A stretch of 55,987 nucleotides of DNA, taken from assembly GCA_045636865.1 (NCBI GenBank), contig JAZTYJ010000007.1, positions 1 to 55,987 of the forward strand, given 5' to 3'. Shown here in pieces: positions 1 to 8,653 of this stretch. Source of the stretch: SIG480 sp045636865. GTDB taxonomy: Bacteria; Bacillota; Clostridia; Oscillospirales; JAAYXM01. A program made the position numbers and the translations under genes. A model generated the notes under the pieces. It did no database searches, was not told the DNA's origin, and saw only the letters and a program-made list of their open reading frames with translations. Each line of letters begins with the position of its first letter. The first letter of the stretch is position 1.

Positions 1-82
1 AAAATGTTGCCATTTTGTTGCCACGAACGGCATCAAAAGTTCGAAAATCCTTGATATTACAGGCTTTTTTCGGCCTCTGAAA

Positions 83-1084
83 TTATTCCCACTCGATTGT
101 GCCGATTGGCTTTGGTGTGAGGTCGTAGAGAACTCGGTTGATGCCCTCAACCTCGTGAGTGATACGGTCTGTTATCTTATGGAGGACAGCATACGGAATC
201 TCCTCGATTGTTGCAACCATCGCATCGGTTGTATTGACAGCGCGGATGATTGCCGGCCATCCCTCGTATCTCATATGGTCGCGGACACCTACGCTCTTCA
301 AATCCGGAACTGCGATGAAGTACTGCCATACACTCTCTGAAAGTCCGCAGTTGTCAAACTCTTCGCGGAGGATTGCGTCTGCCTCGCGGAGAGCATTGAG
401 ACGGTCGCGTGTGATTGCGCCGAGGCAACGGACACCGAGACCCGGACCCGGGAACGGCTGACGGTAAACCATAGCATGCGGAAGACCGAGCGCCTCACCG
501 ACTACGCGCACTTCATCCTTATAAAGAAGCTTTACCGGTTCGACAAGTTCCATCGCCATATCGTCCGGAAGACCGCCGACGTTGTGGTGTGATTTTACGG
601 GCTTTCCACTCTCTTTAGCCTTGTTGCTCTCGAGAATGTCGGGGTAGATTGTGCCCTGTGCGAGGAACTCTATGCCTTCAAGCTTTGCCGCCTCTTCATC
701 AAAAACCTTGATGAACTCGCCACCGATGATCTTTCGCTTCTGCTCGGGGTCTGCAACATCTTTGAGAAGGTCAAGGAAACGGTCTGTTGCATCGACGTAG
801 ATAAGGTTTGCGTCAAGCTCCTTGCCGAAAACTTCAATAACCTGCTCGCTCTCGCCCTTGCGCATAAGACCGTGGTTGACGTGAACGCAAACAAGCTGCT
901 TGCCGACAGCCTTTATGAGAAGAGCCGCAACAACGGATGAATCAACTCCACCCGAGAGCGCGAGAAGAACTTTTTTGTCTCCTACCTGTTCTCTTACTGC
1001 CTTTACCTGCTCTTCGATGAATGCTTCTGCAAGGGCAGGTGTTGTTATACGTTCCATTGTTTCGGGGCGTACATTGTTCTGCAT
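83..1084 (-). CDS. guaA: GMP synthase ATP-pyrophosphatase subunit (no glutaminase domain)
   Basis: This 333-residue protein is the synthetase half of GMP synthase, which adenylates XMP and aminates it to GMP. The ATP-PPase P-loop SGGVDSSV lies near residue 47, followed by VNHGLMRKGE. The C-terminal dimerisation domain contains RQPFPGPGLG, and the protein ends in KPIGTIEWE, as GuaA proteins do. Usual bacterial GuaA is about 510-525 residues with an N-terminal class I amidotransferase. Here only about 20 residues precede the PPase domain, and no amidotransferase lies upstream, where cysK sits 25 bases away. The start at 1084 is chosen because AGGAGG lies 7 bases before it; an upstream in-frame ATG at 1117 has no such site. 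It probably either uses free ammonia or pairs with a separate glutaminase encoded elsewhere, as in archaea. Confidence 0.93.
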   Translation of the reverse strand: MQNNVRPETMERITTPALAEAFIEEQVKAVREQVGDKKVLLALSGGVDSSVVAALLIKAVGKQLVCVHVNHGLMRKGESEQVIEVFGKELDANLIYVDATDRFLDLLKDVADPEQKRKIIGGEFIKVFDEEAAKLEGIEFLAQGTIYPDILESNKAKESGKPVKSHHNVGGLPDDMAMELVEPVKLLYKDEVRVVGEALGLPHAMVYRQPFPGPGLGVRCLGAITRDRLNALREADAILREEFDNCGLSESVWQYFIAVPDLKSVGVRDHMRYEGWPAIIRAVNTTDAMVATIEEIPYAVLHKITDRITHEVEGINRVLYDLTPKPIGTIEWE

Positions 1085-1109
1085 AGTAATTCCTCCTGTT
1101 TTCTTTCGT

Positions 1110-2036
1110 TTATTCAAAAAGCGGTGTTGAGAAATATCTCTCTGCCGTATCGGGAAGCACTGTTACAACAGTTTTTCCCTCTCCGAGAACGCGCGCAAGC
1201 TTTATCGCAGCTGCAACGTTTGTTCCGCTTGATATGCCGCACATAATACCCTCTTTTGAGGCAAGCTCTTTTGAGGTATGTATAGCTTCTTCATCTTTGA
1301 CTATGCAAATATCGTCAAAGATGTCGCAGTTTAAAATTTCGGGGATAAGACCGTCTCCGATGCCCATCTGAACGTGAGTTCCGATAGAACCGCCCGACAG
1401 AATCGCCGCGTGCTCGGGTTCAACCGCCCAGATTGTCATATCGGGATTTGCTTCTTTTAAAACCTCACCGATGCCCGTGATTGTTCCACCCGTTCCGATG
1501 CCTGAACAGAAGCCGTGAATCGGACCATTCACCTGCTCTAAAATCTCGCGTGCAGTCTGTGTGCGTTGGATCTCGGGGTTTGCGGGATTTTCAAACTGTT
1601 GCGGAACGAAGACGTTTTCATCCTCCTCGCGCATACGGAGAGCGAGATTTAAACACTCCTCGATGCACGCACCGATGTTTCCCGCATCGTGAACGAGGAT
1701 AACCTCTGCACCGTAGTGCTCAACGAGCTTTCTTCTCTCCTCACTTACGGAGTCGGGCATAATGATTTTCGTCTTATACCCACGCACCGCGCCGACGAGA
1801 GCAAGACCTATTCCCTGGTTTCCGCTTGTCGGCTCGACGATTATTGTGTCAGGTCCGATAAGACCTTTCTTTTCAGCGTCGCAAATCATATTGTATGCCG
1901 TTCTTGTTTTTATTGAGCCACCGACGTTGAGCCCCTCTACCTTGACGAGGATTTCCGCCGCGCCCGGCTCACAGAGGCGAGCGAGTCTGACTATCGGGGT
2001 ATTACCCATCGCCTCGAGAATATTTTCGTGTACCAT
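1110..2036 (-). CDS. cysK: Cysteine synthase (O-acetylserine sulfhydrylase)
   Basis: A 308-residue fold-type II PLP enzyme that makes cysteine from O-acetylserine and sulfide. The PLP lysine is K43 in GGSIKTRTA, the substrate loop TSGNQG starts near residue 70, and the phosphate-binding glycine run GIGTGGT follows at about residue 160. Length matches CysK. The start at 2036 is preceded by TTGAGGAATG and gives the family N-terminus VHENILEAMGNTP; an ATG at 2084 would add 16 unusual residues. It is followed after 25 bases by guaA, so the two are probably cotranscribed from the promoter at 2073-2101. CysK and CysM cannot be told apart firmly from sequence alone. Confidence 0.93.
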   Translation of the reverse strand: MVHENILEAMGNTPIVRLARLCEPGAAEILVKVEGLNVGGSIKTRTAYNMICDAEKKGLIGPDTIIVEPTSGNQGIGLALVGAVRGYKTKIIMPDSVSEERRKLVEHYGAEVILVHDAGNIGACIEECLNLALRMREEDENVFVPQQFENPANPEIQRTQTAREILEQVNGPIHGFCSGIGTGGTITGIGEVLKEANPDMTIWAVEPEHAAILSGGSIGTHVQMGIGDGLIPEILNCDIFDDICIVKDEEAIHTSKELASKEGIMCGISSGTNVAAAIKLARVLGEGKTVVTVLPDTAERYFSTPLFE

Positions 2037-2072
2037 ATAATCATTCCTCAAGTCTGCAACTAAGATTATATT

Positions 2073-2101
2073 ATTATATTCCAATTTTCTCCCAAAATCA
2101 A
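2073..2101 (-). promoter_or_regulatory. Promoter of cysK-guaA
   Basis: Read on the minus strand there is a -35 TTGATT (2096-2101), a 17-base spacer and a -10 TATAAT (2073-2078), about 40 bases before the cysK start. No T-box or SAM-riboswitch-like structure is visible in the short leader. Confidence 0.6.
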
Positions 2102-2147
2102 TATTTTATTGCAAATTTCGGACGTGCGTTTCCGGATTTGTCATTAT

Positions 2148-2176
2148 TTGACAAAACTCTCCTCCGATAATATAAT
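2148..2176 (+). promoter_or_regulatory. Consensus sigma-A promoter of the YitT-like gene
   Basis: The -35 is TTGACA (2148-2153) and the -10 is TATAAT (2171-2176), separated by exactly 17 bases. This is a perfect vegetative consensus and is divergent from the cysK promoter. Confidence 0.85.
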
Positions 2177-2215
2177 TATATTATCGCATATACATTTATT
2201 TTGGAGTTGTTTTCT

Positions 2216-3421
2216 ATGTCTTTCCGCATCAAACCGCGACTATGTCTTCTTTCTGCACTCGGAGGGATGATCCTCGCATTCGGCCTTTATAACATACATT
2301 CGGTTGCAGACATAACCGAGGGCGGAGTTCTTGGACTCACACTTTTGCTTGAACACCACTTTATGATTTCTCCCGCGGTGTCGGGGATCTTTCTCAATGC
2401 ATTGTGTTACTTTGTAGGATTTAAGGCCCTCGGTTCAGGCTTCATTTGCTATTCTGCCTTTGCAGGCGGCAGCTTTTCGCTGTTCTATGCAATTTTTGAG
2501 AGGTTTACGCCCCTGTTTCCCGGAATTGCGGAAAATCCGATTCTTGCCGCGATACTGGGTGCCGTATTCGTTGGCGTTGGTGTCGGTCTTTCCGTGCGCG
2601 CAGGCGGTGCGCCAAGCGGAGACGATGCGCTTGCCATGAGCCTTTCAAAGCTCTTTCGCACAAACATAAAATACATATACCTCGCAACAGATATAACAGT
2701 TCTTGCGCTTTCTCTTTCATATATCCCGCTTGAGAAAATCTTATATTCAGTTATAACGGTTATCCTCTCGGCGCAGATTATTGCGCTTATCTGCAAAAAG
2801 ACGGACAGCGCATCTGTCGACGAAAAGCTTCGTGTTCTTGTCGGCACGCTCAGAGGCCCCGAACAGCTCGATATTGCGATTTCAAAGAATTTCTACCACA
2901 TCCCCGCCATCCGTCTTCATTCGGGAGATTTTCCGATTGATTATATTGCGATTTATCAGTCAAAACACAAATTTTCCGACAACTCGTGCATACGCTATTA
3001 CGGAGAGATTAAAAGCTATTCACTCGTCAAGAGGTCTGAAATTTCAGAAATCCCGCGGATGAGCGATGAGATGTATTATCGCTTTGAAATAAAAGAGTGG
3101 AAAACGCTTTCTTCTCCGATACATTCCGACTGCGACGATTTTATAAACCTTAACACCTCATTATTTCTGCTTAAGAACGCGCGCAAAACCTCGGAGCTTT
3201 CGCTGTCATCCGGAAAAGAGCTTATGCTGTACCGCGAAATTGAAAGACTCATATCGGGTGAGATACCGGAGCTTTCACAAAATGGTGCAGTTTTAAGACT
3301 TTCTGACAAAAAAATCTGCATTACTCAGAAATCATCACCGCGCTTTTCCGTTTCGCTTTCCGACTATAACCGGAAACCTCTTGAAATGTTCCGACATATC
3401 CTGCGACATATTGACTTATGA
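2216..3421 (+). CDS. YitT-family membrane protein with an uncharacterised C-terminal domain
   Basis: A 401-residue protein. The first ~195 residues form hydrophobic segments typical of the YitT/DUF161 family, including the glycine-rich region GGVLGLTLLL and the motif GGAPSGDDALAM, where the family usually has GGSTGGTD. YitT proteins normally end in a ~90-residue cytoplasmic DUF2179 domain. Here the tail is a ~200-residue soluble region with DYIAIYQSKHKF, RYYGEIKSY, VKRSEI and YYRFEIKEWK. That tail resembles, from memory only, a domain seen in clostridial nuclease-associated proteins; I do not assign a function to it. The ATG at 2216 follows TTGGAG by 9 bases. The function of YitT proteins is itself poorly known. 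Confidence 0.75.
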   Translation: MSFRIKPRLCLLSALGGMILAFGLYNIHSVADITEGGVLGLTLLLEHHFMISPAVSGIFLNALCYFVGFKALGSGFICYSAFAGGSFSLFYAIFERFTPLFPGIAENPILAAILGAVFVGVGVGLSVRAGGAPSGDDALAMSLSKLFRTNIKYIYLATDITVLALSLSYIPLEKILYSVITVILSAQIIALICKKTDSASVDEKLRVLVGTLRGPEQLDIAISKNFYHIPAIRLHSGDFPIDYIAIYQSKHKFSDNSCIRYYGEIKSYSLVKRSEISEIPRMSDEMYYRFEIKEWKTLSSPIHSDCDDFINLNTSLFLLKNARKTSELSLSSGKELMLYREIERLISGEIPELSQNGAVLRLSDKKICITQKSSPRFSVSLSDYNRKPLEMFRHILRHIDL

Positions 3422-3439
3422 TACTCAAAGAATTATATC
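3411..3439 (+). promoter_or_regulatory. Possible promoter inside the end of the YitT-like gene
   Basis: TTGACT (3411-3416), a 17-base spacer and TATATC (3434-3439) lie about 50 bases before the next start, overlapping the YitT stop. The -10 is imperfect, so read-through from 2148 is equally possible. Confidence 0.35.
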
Positions 3440-3487
3440 ATCGGAAAATAACCGTCCGAAGTCTTATAACGAAAAGGATCTGATTCT

Positions 3488-5215
3488 ATGAACGCAGAAA
3501 AACTTATCGTCATCATCCCTTCATATGAGCCGACAAGGGAATTTGTCGACTATGCAAAAAAAGTAACTGAATTTGCAGCGGCGCTCGTCGTTGTGAACGA
3601 CGGAAGCGGACCTGAATATGACGGTATTTTCAAAGAAATCGAAGCTTTGAAAAAAGCAAGGTACATAACCTACGGAGAAAATCAGGGCAAGGGCTATGCA
3701 CTTAAAGAGGCGTTCAGATACTGCACGGAGACATATGATGACAGCTTCGTCTGCGTTACTGCCGACTGCGACGGACAGCACAGCCTTGAAGATATTGTGA
3801 AGGTCGCATCCGCCGCAAGCGCACATCCGAATGCACTTATACTCGGCTCAAGAAACTTTGATCTTCCGAATGTTCCGAAAAAGAGCAAAGCAGGAAATAC
3901 AAATATCCGCAGAATGTTCCGCCTGCTTTACGGAATTGATCTCCGCGATACGCAAACTGGACTTCGCGGTTTTTCCGTCGGGCTTGCAAGGCAGTTTTTA
4001 TTGGTTCGCGGAAACCGGTTTGAATATGAAATGGAGAAGCTTATATACTGTCAGCGAAACAGCATCCCCATTTCCGAGGTTCCCATAAGAACGATTTATC
4101 CCGATGACCCGAAGGATCACACCTCCCACTTCAAGGCGATTCGCGACAGCGTAAAGATCGTCGGCGTAACCTTTAAAAACCTCAATTTGTATATCCTCTC
4201 CTCGCTTCTTTCGACAATTTTTGATGCGGTAATATTCTTTTTGCTCTCCTCCGTTATTCTCGGCGACATAAGCGCGATAAACACCCTCATCGCCACGGTG
4301 GTTGCAAGAATCTCATCCTCCCTGCTCAACTTCTTTCTCAACCGAAAGTATGTGTTCAATGGAAAAAGCAAAAAATCCATATACAGATACTACATTCTAT
4401 GGCTCTGCCAGTTATCGGCATCATACGGTCTTATATTCCTGTTCGGAAACGTGCTCGGTCTTCCGATGACTCCTATGAAGATTGCGGGAGATCTCATTCT
4501 TTCATTCTTCAGCTATCAGATACAACGTTTCTGGGTATTTCGGGAAAATTACACAAATCAGTTCTACGGTCCTTACGTTACTTTCGTGCGGTGGCTTTTA
4601 AAGATGCTTACGAAAGGATACAGAAGCTCTGTTGTGCCGCCAGAAGAGCCCATGGTGTACGTTTGCAGACACCTGCGAATGCACGGTCCGATTACGACAC
4701 TCGTCCGCATAAACTTTCACATTCACCCGATGGTCCTCGGCCTTTTCTTTGACAGGCGCGAGTGCTACAGACAATACACGCAAGTTACCTTTAAGGGACA
4801 CGATGACAAAAAGAAGAAAAAACACCGTCCGTGGGTGTATCTTGCAAGCTGCCTCGTTCCACCTTTGATGAACTCAATAAAGGCGATTCCCGTTTATAGG
4901 GGAGCAACCGGGAACTCTCTGCAGACGCTTCGGAGCTCACTTTCGTATCTGAAAAAAGGTGAGAGCGTGATAGTCTATCCCGACATAGACTATGCTGCAG
5001 GATACAAAACGGAAAGCGAGCTGTACGACGGATTTCTCCTTCTCGGGCAAATGTATAAGCGCGCGTGCGGAAAGAGCCTTAAGTTTGTTCCGCTATACAT
5101 AGATGAAGAAAACAAAATGATAACGGAAGATACCCCCATAACAGTCGACAATTTCAGGGAAGAGCGCGACAAGGCATATAGTTACATAAAATCTGCAATT
5201 AACGGCCATAAATAA
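3488..5215 (+). CDS. Trifunctional glycosyltransferase-GtrA-acyltransferase fusion
   Basis: A 575-residue protein with three recognisable parts. Residues 1-230 are a GT2 polyprenol-phosphate-glycosyltransferase-type domain (VVVNDGSG at 34-41, nucleotide-binding DCDGQH at 93-98, DTQTGLRGF at 154-162). Residues 231-352 are a four-helix GtrA-type membrane domain with the family run NFFLNRKYVF at 281-290. Residues 375-575 look like a PlsC-type acyltransferase: RHLRMHG (394-400), IPVYRG (467-472) and VIVYPD (494-499), although the usual HxxxxD is not intact (H395 is followed by H399). Likely role: making or modifying a lipid-linked sugar at the membrane. AAGGAT precedes the start by 10 bases, and a terminator follows directly. 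The acyltransferase call is the least certain. Confidence 0.8.
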   Translation: MNAEKLIVIIPSYEPTREFVDYAKKVTEFAAALVVVNDGSGPEYDGIFKEIEALKKARYITYGENQGKGYALKEAFRYCTETYDDSFVCVTADCDGQHSLEDIVKVASAASAHPNALILGSRNFDLPNVPKKSKAGNTNIRRMFRLLYGIDLRDTQTGLRGFSVGLARQFLLVRGNRFEYEMEKLIYCQRNSIPISEVPIRTIYPDDPKDHTSHFKAIRDSVKIVGVTFKNLNLYILSSLLSTIFDAVIFFLLSSVILGDISAINTLIATVVARISSSLLNFFLNRKYVFNGKSKKSIYRYYILWLCQLSASYGLIFLFGNVLGLPMTPMKIAGDLILSFFSYQIQRFWVFRENYTNQFYGPYVTFVRWLLKMLTKGYRSSVVPPEEPMVYVCRHLRMHGPITTLVRINFHIHPMVLGLFFDRRECYRQYTQVTFKGHDDKKKKKHRPWVYLASCLVPPLMNSIKAIPVYRGATGNSLQTLRSSLSYLKKGESVIVYPDIDYAAGYKTESELYDGFLLLGQMYKRACGKSLKFVPLYIDEENKMITEDTPITVDNFREERDKAYSYIKSAINGHK

Positions 5216-5221
5216 AAGATG

Positions 5222-5249
5222 CGGCACATCTCTTTTTTGAGATGTGCCG
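5222..5249. terminator. Bidirectional terminator
   Basis: An 11-bp perfect stem (CGGCACATCTC paired with GAGATGTGCCG) around a T6 loop. It lies between the convergent fusion gene and the ABC permease gene, with A/T-rich flanks on both sides. Confidence 0.85.
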
Positions 5250-5255
5250 TATTTC

Positions 5256-7367
5256 TTATAAGTTCATATCGGAATTTAAATATTTTTTGAGGTATTCGGG
5301 AATATCCTTTTCGTTTATGACGAGTGAGTCATACGGACGCATTCTCTCTTTAAACAAGGCGCCCGAATAGAGGAAGACAAAGTAGTTATTTCCGTTTTGG
5401 GCTTTGGTGCGGTTTGCATAAACCATATCCTCGACAACCTGTCTTCCGTCAACCGAATAGAGCTGTACGCAGTCCTCACCCGAGATTATGAAATCGTCTT
5501 CATTTTTAGTTTCTCCGTTGAAGGTATACACACCGTCAATGCACATCACAGGTGTCTTGCAAATCCACACAGCCTTTGATGCCTGAGTGAGAAGCTCGTC
5601 GTAATGCCCTGTTCGTTTGAGGACCTCAAACGTATTTTTAAAGTTTTTGTTTATGGTGATGCCAAAGGTTCTCATCATATATTTATAGTCCTCGGGCATC
5701 ATTTGCATAAGCTCTTTTTCATCTTCGCTTTGTTTGAATATATGAAGCCTTGCGTTTTCCTCGTATGTGCAGTTTACCTCAACCCTGAGACTCAGAAGCG
5801 AATCTCCGCGGCTCATTTCGGTATACGAAAGAGCTTTTATGTCTTTCTCAAGTGCCGCGATAAGCTCGCGCGCTTCATCTCCTTCGCAGGTTGCGTTATA
5901 TATCGTGCTTGCAGAATCAAGGCGAAGCTCAACTCTTTTTACATTCTCTGTATTGAGCTCATCAAAGCACGTTATCTTCATTTTATATTCCGTGTTTTCA
6001 TACATCTTTGAAAGAGCACCGTAGCAGGTGTCTGCATCAACTATGTAGTTTCGGCGGAGGATTTTTCCGTTTTTGAGCTTATATGTAACATAGAAGCTTC
6101 TGCCGTCCTCGTAAACACGCTCAACCTTTCGCGGAATATTTTCCGTTACCTTTCCGTGAATTTCGATTACGTCGGAAATGAGCTTATCGTCGGAAACAAG
6201 TATGTTATCGTAGCGGTAACTCTCGTGGACCGCTGCACTCTCAACCTCCGAAAATTCGGGGACTCTTGTTTCGAAACCGAACACCGAGGTGTTTGCGACA
6301 AAGAGGAGAATTGCCGCCGCGACTGCAAAGAAAACGAGAAGGCCTTTATATTTATGGAATACGCGGAAGCTCTTATTTATGAGCATTTCACATATGAAAT
6401 ACGCAATCGCCGCCGCAACCGCCGTTTCAAAGTAGGCAAAGCCGTCTGCAATACCCGTTTCGACAAGGATTGAAAAAACGATTATCGAAACTGCCGCCGT
6501 TACGGTGTACTTAAAAATCGGCTTGAAGACCTCAAACGCGCACACATCGCCCGCAAGCTCCATTTTCCTCACGCGGTAAAGCGCATATCCTGCGACGTAG
6601 AATGCCACACTCATCGCGACAAACACCCAGAACATAATGCTTTTAAACATCAGCGCCTCTGCGCGGTAGTTTATCGCCTTTGCAAAAAGCCAGACAAGCG
6701 GTGTGTTCTCCATTATCTTGTTTGCAACGAAGTTGTCCGACACCATAAAACCGTAGAGGAACTTCTCGCTTATTACCGCAACGAGAAGTGCAACAAGAAG
6801 CGGAAGCACGTGGACAAACGCGTTAAGACCGATGTGTACTGCGGCGTTACCTGTCAGAAATGCCGTTGCGGTTGAAACGGAAAACATAACAAAGATTATC
6901 GAAAGGTTTAAAAATATCCAGTAGATGACGGATGATATCGTCATAAGCTCGCCGTATTTTGAAAAGCTCATTATGAGGAGGATTATGCCGTTTGCAATGA
7001 CGGGAAGTGCCATCATAACAAGCCCTGACAGAACGTCGGACACATAGTTCTCTCTCCTTGTAGGCGGGAGCGAATGAACAAATATACTCTGACGTATTGA
7101 ATGAACGTTGTTGAAGATGAGCACCGCCGCAACCGTCGGAATCGCTATCGCAAGAAGTGCCGGAATTATTATGTAATCCGAAAAAAGTATGGGTGCTCCC
7201 GAGCCGTCAATGGGATATCTTCTCAAAAGCATCTCGTAGTTTGTTATGAAAAGCATAAACGGAACCGCAAAGAAGAGCGCGATGCCGTAGAGGATGCTTC
7301 CCCACTTAAATCGCTTTAAGTTGTTTTTAAATATCGCACCGTTAAAAAATGACTTGTTTGAAATCAT
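5256..7367 (-). CDS. ABC transporter permease (YtrC/D-like)
   Basis: A 703-residue integral membrane protein. About six hydrophobic segments lie in the first 310 residues, with another near 320-375, followed by a ~320-residue mostly polar domain. It carries no ATPase motif. It begins 26 bases inside the end of the ATPase gene, so it is the permease of that ATPase and is translationally coupled to it. GGAGG lies 8 bases before the ATG at 7367. The GntR-ATPase-permease arrangement matches ytr-type exporters, which often respond to cell-wall antibiotics or toxic peptides. The substrate is not visible. Confidence 0.85.
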   Translation of the reverse strand: MISNKSFFNGAIFKNNLKRFKWGSILYGIALFFAVPFMLFITNYEMLLRRYPIDGSGAPILFSDYIIIPALLAIAIPTVAAVLIFNNVHSIRQSIFVHSLPPTRRENYVSDVLSGLVMMALPVIANGIILLIMSFSKYGELMTISSVIYWIFLNLSIIFVMFSVSTATAFLTGNAAVHIGLNAFVHVLPLLVALLVAVISEKFLYGFMVSDNFVANKIMENTPLVWLFAKAINYRAEALMFKSIMFWVFVAMSVAFYVAGYALYRVRKMELAGDVCAFEVFKPIFKYTVTAAVSIIVFSILVETGIADGFAYFETAVAAAIAYFICEMLINKSFRVFHKYKGLLVFFAVAAAILLFVANTSVFGFETRVPEFSEVESAAVHESYRYDNILVSDDKLISDVIEIHGKVTENIPRKVERVYEDGRSFYVTYKLKNGKILRRNYIVDADTCYGALSKMYENTEYKMKITCFDELNTENVKRVELRLDSASTIYNATCEGDEARELIAALEKDIKALSYTEMSRGDSLLSLRVEVNCTYEENARLHIFKQSEDEKELMQMMPEDYKYMMRTFGITINKNFKNTFEVLKRTGHYDELLTQASKAVWICKTPVMCIDGVYTFNGETKNEDDFIISGEDCVQLYSVDGRQVVEDMVYANRTKAQNGNNYFVFLYSGALFKERMRPYDSLVINEKDIPEYLKKYLNSDMNL

Positions 7368-8238
7368 ACCCCAGACCTCCCAACTCATAAATGAAAACTT
7401 CTTCGAGAGTAAGACTTACTCTGTCAAAAACAAGTGGCTCATACTTTCTTGCAACCTCTTCAAAGGCGTTGCAGTCGCCCTTTACGATTACCGTATAGAC
7501 CGAGCCGAGCTTTGATTTGTGCAGCATTCCAAGCTCCTCAAGCTCTTTCGGAAATTCTCCGCGAAATGCCATCTGGATTTTGCAGATGTTTCCCTTTAAA
7601 TCCTCAAGCGGCTTTTCGATTACTGTCTTTCCCTTGTGGATTATGCCGACGTGGTCGCAGATGTCCTCAAGCTCGCGGAGGTTGTGCGACGATACGAGCA
7701 CCGTCATCCGTCTTTCCGCGACGTCGGAAATTATTATGTTCATAATCTGCTTTCGCATAACAGGGTCAAGACCGTCAAGAGGCTCATCGAGGATGAGCAC
7801 CTCCGGCATACACGAGAGAACAAGGCGGAATGCTATCTGCTTTTTCATACCCTTTGAAAACCTGCGTATCTGACGGTTTTCGTCAATGGGCAGAATCTCA
7901 CCGAGCCTTTCATATCTCTCACGGCTGAAGTTTTTATACATTCTCTCATAGAGAAGTGCCATTTCCTTTGTCGTGTAGCTCGGGTAGAAATACCACTCAT
8001 CGTTTATGCAAAGAACTCTCTGCTTGAGAGACGAATTTTCCCACACCTTCTCACCGTCTATCGTGATACTTCCTTCATCCTCACGGTAAACTCCCGTGAG
8101 ATGATTTATTATGGTCGTTTTGCCCGCACCGTTAGGTCCTATAAGACCGTAGATGCTGCCCTTCGGCACGGATATATCAAGCGCATCAAGTGCGCGGAAA
8201 TCTCCGAAGTTTTTTATAACACCTGCTACCTTAATCAT
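7342..8238 (-). CDS. ABC transporter ATP-binding protein (YtrB-like)
   Basis: A 298-residue ABC ATPase with Walker A GPNGAGKTT at 34-42, signature FSKGMKKQ, Walker B VLILDEP followed by LDGLDP, and the switch histidine in SSHNL. It belongs to the CcmA/YtrB-type exporters. The start at 8238 follows GAGGAG and overlaps the stop of the GntR gene by 8 bases; its own end overlaps the permease start. All three genes therefore form one compact operon under the promoter at 8654-8682. It energises export by the 703-residue permease. Confidence 0.93.
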   Translation of the reverse strand: MIKVAGVIKNFGDFRALDALDISVPKGSIYGLIGPNGAGKTTIINHLTGVYREDEGSITIDGEKVWENSSLKQRVLCINDEWYFYPSYTTKEMALLYERMYKNFSRERYERLGEILPIDENRQIRRFSKGMKKQIAFRLVLSCMPEVLILDEPLDGLDPVMRKQIMNIIISDVAERRMTVLVSSHNLRELEDICDHVGIIHKGKTVIEKPLEDLKGNICKIQMAFRGEFPKELEELGMLHKSKLGSVYTVIVKGDCNAFEEVARKYEPLVFDRVSLTLEEVFIYELGGLGYDFKQVIF

Positions 8239-8611
8239 TTTTCTCCTCCCCTTCTCTTAAGATTTTCTCTGTCGCGGCAATTATCTTTTCATCGCGCTCA
8301 CCGTAGAATTTAAGCTCGCGCACAATTTCCGAGAGATGCGCATAAAGTGCGTTAATTGTTTTTCTGTCGGCATCGGGCCCTTCGGACACGAAGCTCCCTT
8401 TGCCGCGGATGCTGTAGATGAACCCCTCCGCCTCGAGCGTTTTGAACGCTCTCTGAACGGTGTTTGGATTTACCGTGAGGCTCGTTGCAAGGTCGCGGAC
8501 AGACGGAAGCGCCTCACCCTCCACCAATGCTCCGCAGATGATGAGCTCGCGGATTCCCTGCGTTATCTGCTCGTGGAGAGGTCTTGCGTCTCTGTAATCA
8601 ATTTTAATCAC
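8231..8611 (-). CDS. GntR-family transcriptional regulator (YtrA type)
   Basis: A 126-residue regulator: an N-terminal winged helix-turn-helix (PLHEQITQGIRELI, then LPSVRDLA and NPNTVQRAFKTLE) and a short C-terminal dimerisation tail instead of a large effector domain. This size is typical of the YtrA subfamily, which represses its own ABC-transporter operon. Directly upstream is a perfect palindrome (8626-8650) placed across the expected transcription start, which is the natural operator for this protein. The protein probably releases the operator under envelope stress; the signal is not visible. Confidence 0.9.
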   Translation of the reverse strand: MIKIDYRDARPLHEQITQGIRELIICGALVEGEALPSVRDLATSLTVNPNTVQRAFKTLEAEGFIYSIRGKGSFVSEGPDADRKTINALYAHLSEIVRELKFYGERDEKIIAATEKILREGEEKND

Positions 8612-8625
8612 ATTATCACCCCTAA

Positions 8626-8650
8626 ACTGTATTAAGTGTGTTAATACAGT
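8626..8650. promoter_or_regulatory. Palindromic operator for the GntR regulator
   Basis: Two perfect 10-base arms (ACTGTATTAA and TTAATACAGT) are separated by 5 bases. The palindrome starts 3 bases downstream of the -10 box of the regulator's own promoter, so binding would block initiation. Confidence 0.8.
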
Positions 8651-8653
8651 TGC

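Noticed and set aside
1..82. Possible C-terminal end of an integrase gene reading toward or away from guaA
   Set aside because: The stretch is too short and shows no recognisable integrase motif; only the repeats are reported.
2037..2147. T-box, SAM or cysteine-responsive riboswitch before cysK
   Set aside because: The leader from the predicted promoter is under 40 bases and contains no matching structure.
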